Origin: Aequorivita sp. HC6-5
GTDB lineage: Bacteria > Bacteroidota > Bacteroidia > Flavobacteriales > Flavobacteriaceae
Direction: 5' to 3'
Length of the DNA: 64,000 nt
Assembly: GCA_905182755.1 (NCBI GenBank)
Contig: CAJJCS010000005.1
Coordinates: 284,640 to 348,639, forward strand
A model generated the notes under the pieces. That model did no database searches. It was not told where the DNA came from and saw only the letters and a list, made by a program, of their open reading frames with translations. Shown here piece after piece: positions 61,835 through 64,000 of the stretch (position 1 is the first letter of the stretch; each line of letters begins with the position of its first letter). Made by a program: the position numbers and the translations under genes.

Positions 61835-62583
61835 TTAAAACTTCCAAACATATTCAAATAATTGATAATCATATTTATTGGGGAACCAGTAATTCTTTTT
61901 TTTGTTGCTTATAAAATCTATGACATCTTCACTGCCACAGCTGTTGCTTACGAACCAAAACCTTTTTCCTAAGCTTAACTCCTGTTTTTTTTTCAAAAAG
62001 ATTATCAATAATTGGAATATTGATTTGTTATACCACAATGAATAGGCAAAACGCCTATGGTGTTTATGATTTTTTTAAAATCATTGGTGCTAATGTTTTT
62101 TGTATGCCCCAGAGGCTTTCCCAATAAAAACTTTGTTTGATAATTTTGTGTTTCCTTATACTCGATATACTCCTCTATTGAGTTAGGTCTTCGTTTTAAT
62201 TTAGATAAAAGAGCTGCTTTTTGATCTCCATTTTTGCCATTTAAAATATGATATTGAAAATTAAACTCAGATACAATACGTTCAACCGGGTCTCTAAACA
62301 AAATGAATAATTGGCTATCAATAAATTCTTGATTTTTGTTTGAATTAAAAATGGTAGGAGCTTTAAATTTTCTCTCTATTGAATTAAAATCTACATGCAT
62401 GATTTTAGTGTTTCCAACTTTATCTATTTTATGTGTTGGGGTTGTTGGATCAAAATTTTGTGGTTTTATAGAATCCATTAATAGCCCAACAAATGTAGAT
62501 CCTCCACATTTAGGGATGTGAATAAAAATTGACTCTTTATTCGCTAATGAAGTTTTCGATTTATTTAAAAAATACTTGAACAT
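61835..62583 (-). CDS. Sulfotransferase-like protein, second copy (frameshifted)
   Basis: About 249 residues. ESIFIHIPKCGGSTFVGLLMDS is the PAPS 5'-phosphosulfate loop and ILFRDPVERIVSEFNFQYHIL the 3'-phosphate segment. After GITNQYSN near 62005 the frame changes at least twice. IDNLFEKKTGVKLRKKVLV is readable in one frame and DVIDFISNKKKNYWFPNKYDYQLFEYV, the usual C-terminal segment, in another. The architecture is like the plus-strand gene at 59975 but the sequences are not close. It is upstream of the cupin gene on the same strand (50-bp gap), so the two probably form an operon. Confidence 0.78.
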
Positions 62584-62893
62584 TGTAAAATAGTAAGAAC
62601 CAAATATAGTTTATAAATATGGAAACACTAAAAGAGTTTTTTTTTTACAGCGGTAGGTTTTATTTAATTTATAAAAACAAAAAAGCCAAAACGTACGTCT
62701 CGGCTTTTTTTGTACACTATATTGACCTTTTTTCGAACCAAAATATCGACATATTCAAAGAGTTGGCTACTCAAGATTCGTAATAAAATATCGATCGAAA
62801 ACTAAAAAATAGACCTAGAAAGGATTACTTTGTAATCATGAAAAGCTCCGCTTTGAAAACAATAAAAAGCAAAAAATATTCATGTCTCAAAGC
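62584..62893. other. Intergenic between sulfotransferase and DUF5011 genes
   Basis: No gene. Beyond the hairpin at 62680-62712 the rest is A/T-rich and shows neither reading frames nor repeats of note. Confidence 0.5.
62680..62712 (-). terminator. Terminator of the DUF5011 T9SS gene
   Basis: AAAAAAGCCAAAAC and GTCTCGGCTTTTTTT form a short G-C-poor hairpin bordered by A and T runs. It lies about 180 bp past the stop of the minus-strand gene at 62894, rather far, so the assignment is tentative. Confidence 0.55.
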
Positions 62894-64000
62894 TTATTTA
62901 AGTATTAAAATTTTGTTGTTTACAAACTTTTCTCCTCTGTTATTTCCAGCACTAATCATTACAATATAATTTCCTTTCTGTAATGAATTTAGATTAAGAT
63001 TCGCTTGTTGCATGCCTTGCTCTTGCTCAATAACTTGCGTCCATACTAATCGCCCTAACATGTCATAAACCTCTGCTAATACTCCATCGATTAACCCTGG
63101 CAAATAATACATGACAGTTATATCTCCAGTAGATGGATTAGGAAATAGACTAAATTTAATTTGTTCAAAATTTTCTAAAGAAAGAGCATCTTCTACATTA
63201 ACTGTTCTTATTAGTTCTACTGCTGCATTACCGCTAGCATCTGATACATTATAAGTTACTGTATAACTTCCTACAATAGCTGTATCTACTGTAGATTCGT
63301 GTAACAATACTAGAGGTAATATCTCCATCATAGTTATCTGTAGCGGTTGCGCCTGCATCTGTGTAGGTGTCTCCCACTTCAAAGGTTACTGGATTATCTC
63401 CCAGCAAAGTAATCACAGGAAGGGTTGTATCTACAACATTAACTGTTCTTATTAGTTCTACTGCTGCATTACCGCTAGCATCTGATACATTATACCTTAC
63501 TGTATAAACACCTACAATTGCTGTATTTACTGTAGATATAGTTAACAATACTATGAGGTAATATCTCCATCATAGGTATCTGTAGCAGTTGCGCCTGCAT
63601 CTGTGTAGTCATCTCCTACTTCAATGGTTGCTGGATTATCTCCCAATAAAGTAATCACAGGAAGGGTTGTATCTACAACATTGACTGTTCTTATTAGTTC
63701 TGCTGCTGCATTACCGCTAGCATCTGATACATTATAAGTAATTATATACGTTCCAACAGCATTGGTGTCTACAAGATTCACGGTCACTATACTACTAGTG
63801 ATGTCTCCATCATAATTATCACTTGCAGTTGCACCAGCATCCGTATATACACTCCCTACCTCAACAGTTACACTATCATCACCTAATAAAGTGATTACAG
63901 GAGCAGTAGTGTCAACTATTGATGAAGTTAGAACTAAAGAAACATCATCAACTTTAATAGATGAGTTTACCGTTTTAAGACGAATTCTTGCCGTCACATT
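62894..64000 (-). CDS. T9SS-sorted protein with DUF5011 repeats (3' part, runs off the window, frameshifted)
   Basis: The visible part holds at least three near-identical immunoglobulin-like DUF5011 repeats of about 85 residues (PVITLLGDN...[22 protein letters not shown] ... [20 protein letters not shown]). A C-terminal sorting domain follows ([19 protein letters not shown]...[15 protein letters not shown]...KILILK). Frame breaks near 63549 and 63315 both follow GDITS, at the same point of the repeat (extra bases in AGTATTGTTAAC-like sequence). The end at the window edge ([21 protein letters not shown]) looks like the last strands of a carbohydrate-binding-type domain, so the full protein is larger. 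Confidence 0.82.

Overview
The window is a stretch of chromosome from a low-GC Bacteroidota, very probably a gliding member of the Flavobacteriaceae. Evidence: a gldK-gldL-gldM-gldN block (type IX secretion/gliding machinery), several secreted proteins with T9SS C-terminal sorting domains, SSC/GC lipobox lipoproteins, an Omp28/thioredoxin-like family expansion, Bacteroidota-type promoters (TTTG, about 20 bp, TAnnTTTG) and the conserved order miaB - sigma54 regulator - lptE - TPR - secG - groES - groEL. I cannot name the genus.

Layout. 1-2.6 kb: small accessory lipoproteins, a sulfatase remnant, an initiator tRNA-fMet with a second copy of its 3' end nearby, and a small CPXCG protein. 2.6-18.4 kb: housekeeping and envelope genes (ABC-F ATPase, DUF983, FAD oxidoreductase, Omp28-type lipoprotein, TlpA-like thioredoxin, DUF6029 barrel, a tandem pair of Omp28/T9SS proteins, rsmG, fatty acid desaturase, class I aminotransferase, purT). 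18.45-30.4 kb: a phenylacetate degradation operon on the minus strand, transcribed as tetR, then paaE-A-B-C-D-G-H-I-J-Z-F-Y, with a promoter overlapped by a palindrome just upstream of paaE. The phenylacetate-CoA ligase paaK is not in the window. 30.5-39.0 kb: gldN, gldM, gldL, gldK, an arginase-family gene and topA, all minus strand. 39.35-46.1 kb: miaB to groEL, plus strand. 46.2-48 kb: a sugar MFS transporter. 48-59 kb: two large T9SS cargo genes that share a nearly identical 3' module, with a three-gene island between them: a small secreted-peptide gene, a PqqD-HPr-kinase-like fusion and a PF14907-type nucleotidyltransferase. 59-62.6 kb: a hydrolase fragment, AT-rich DNA, two sulfotransferase-like genes and a JmjC/cupin-like gene. 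62.9-64 kb: the 3' part of a DUF5011-repeat T9SS protein that runs off the window.

A warning governs the whole annotation. About twenty genes, including groES, topA, miaB, gldK/L/M and paaA, are broken by one or more single-base indels. Many of the indels lie in homopolymers, and the correct protein resumes immediately in another frame. The most likely explanation is uncorrected consensus error. I have merged the pieces into single genes and recorded the break points.

The most interesting candidate for an undescribed system is the 51.4-54.0 kb island. Its small peptide gene is followed by a strong hairpin with a T-run and then two tailoring-type enzymes, an arrangement that resembles a ribosomally made, post-translationally modified peptide locus. 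No cyclase, protease or transporter is visible next to it.
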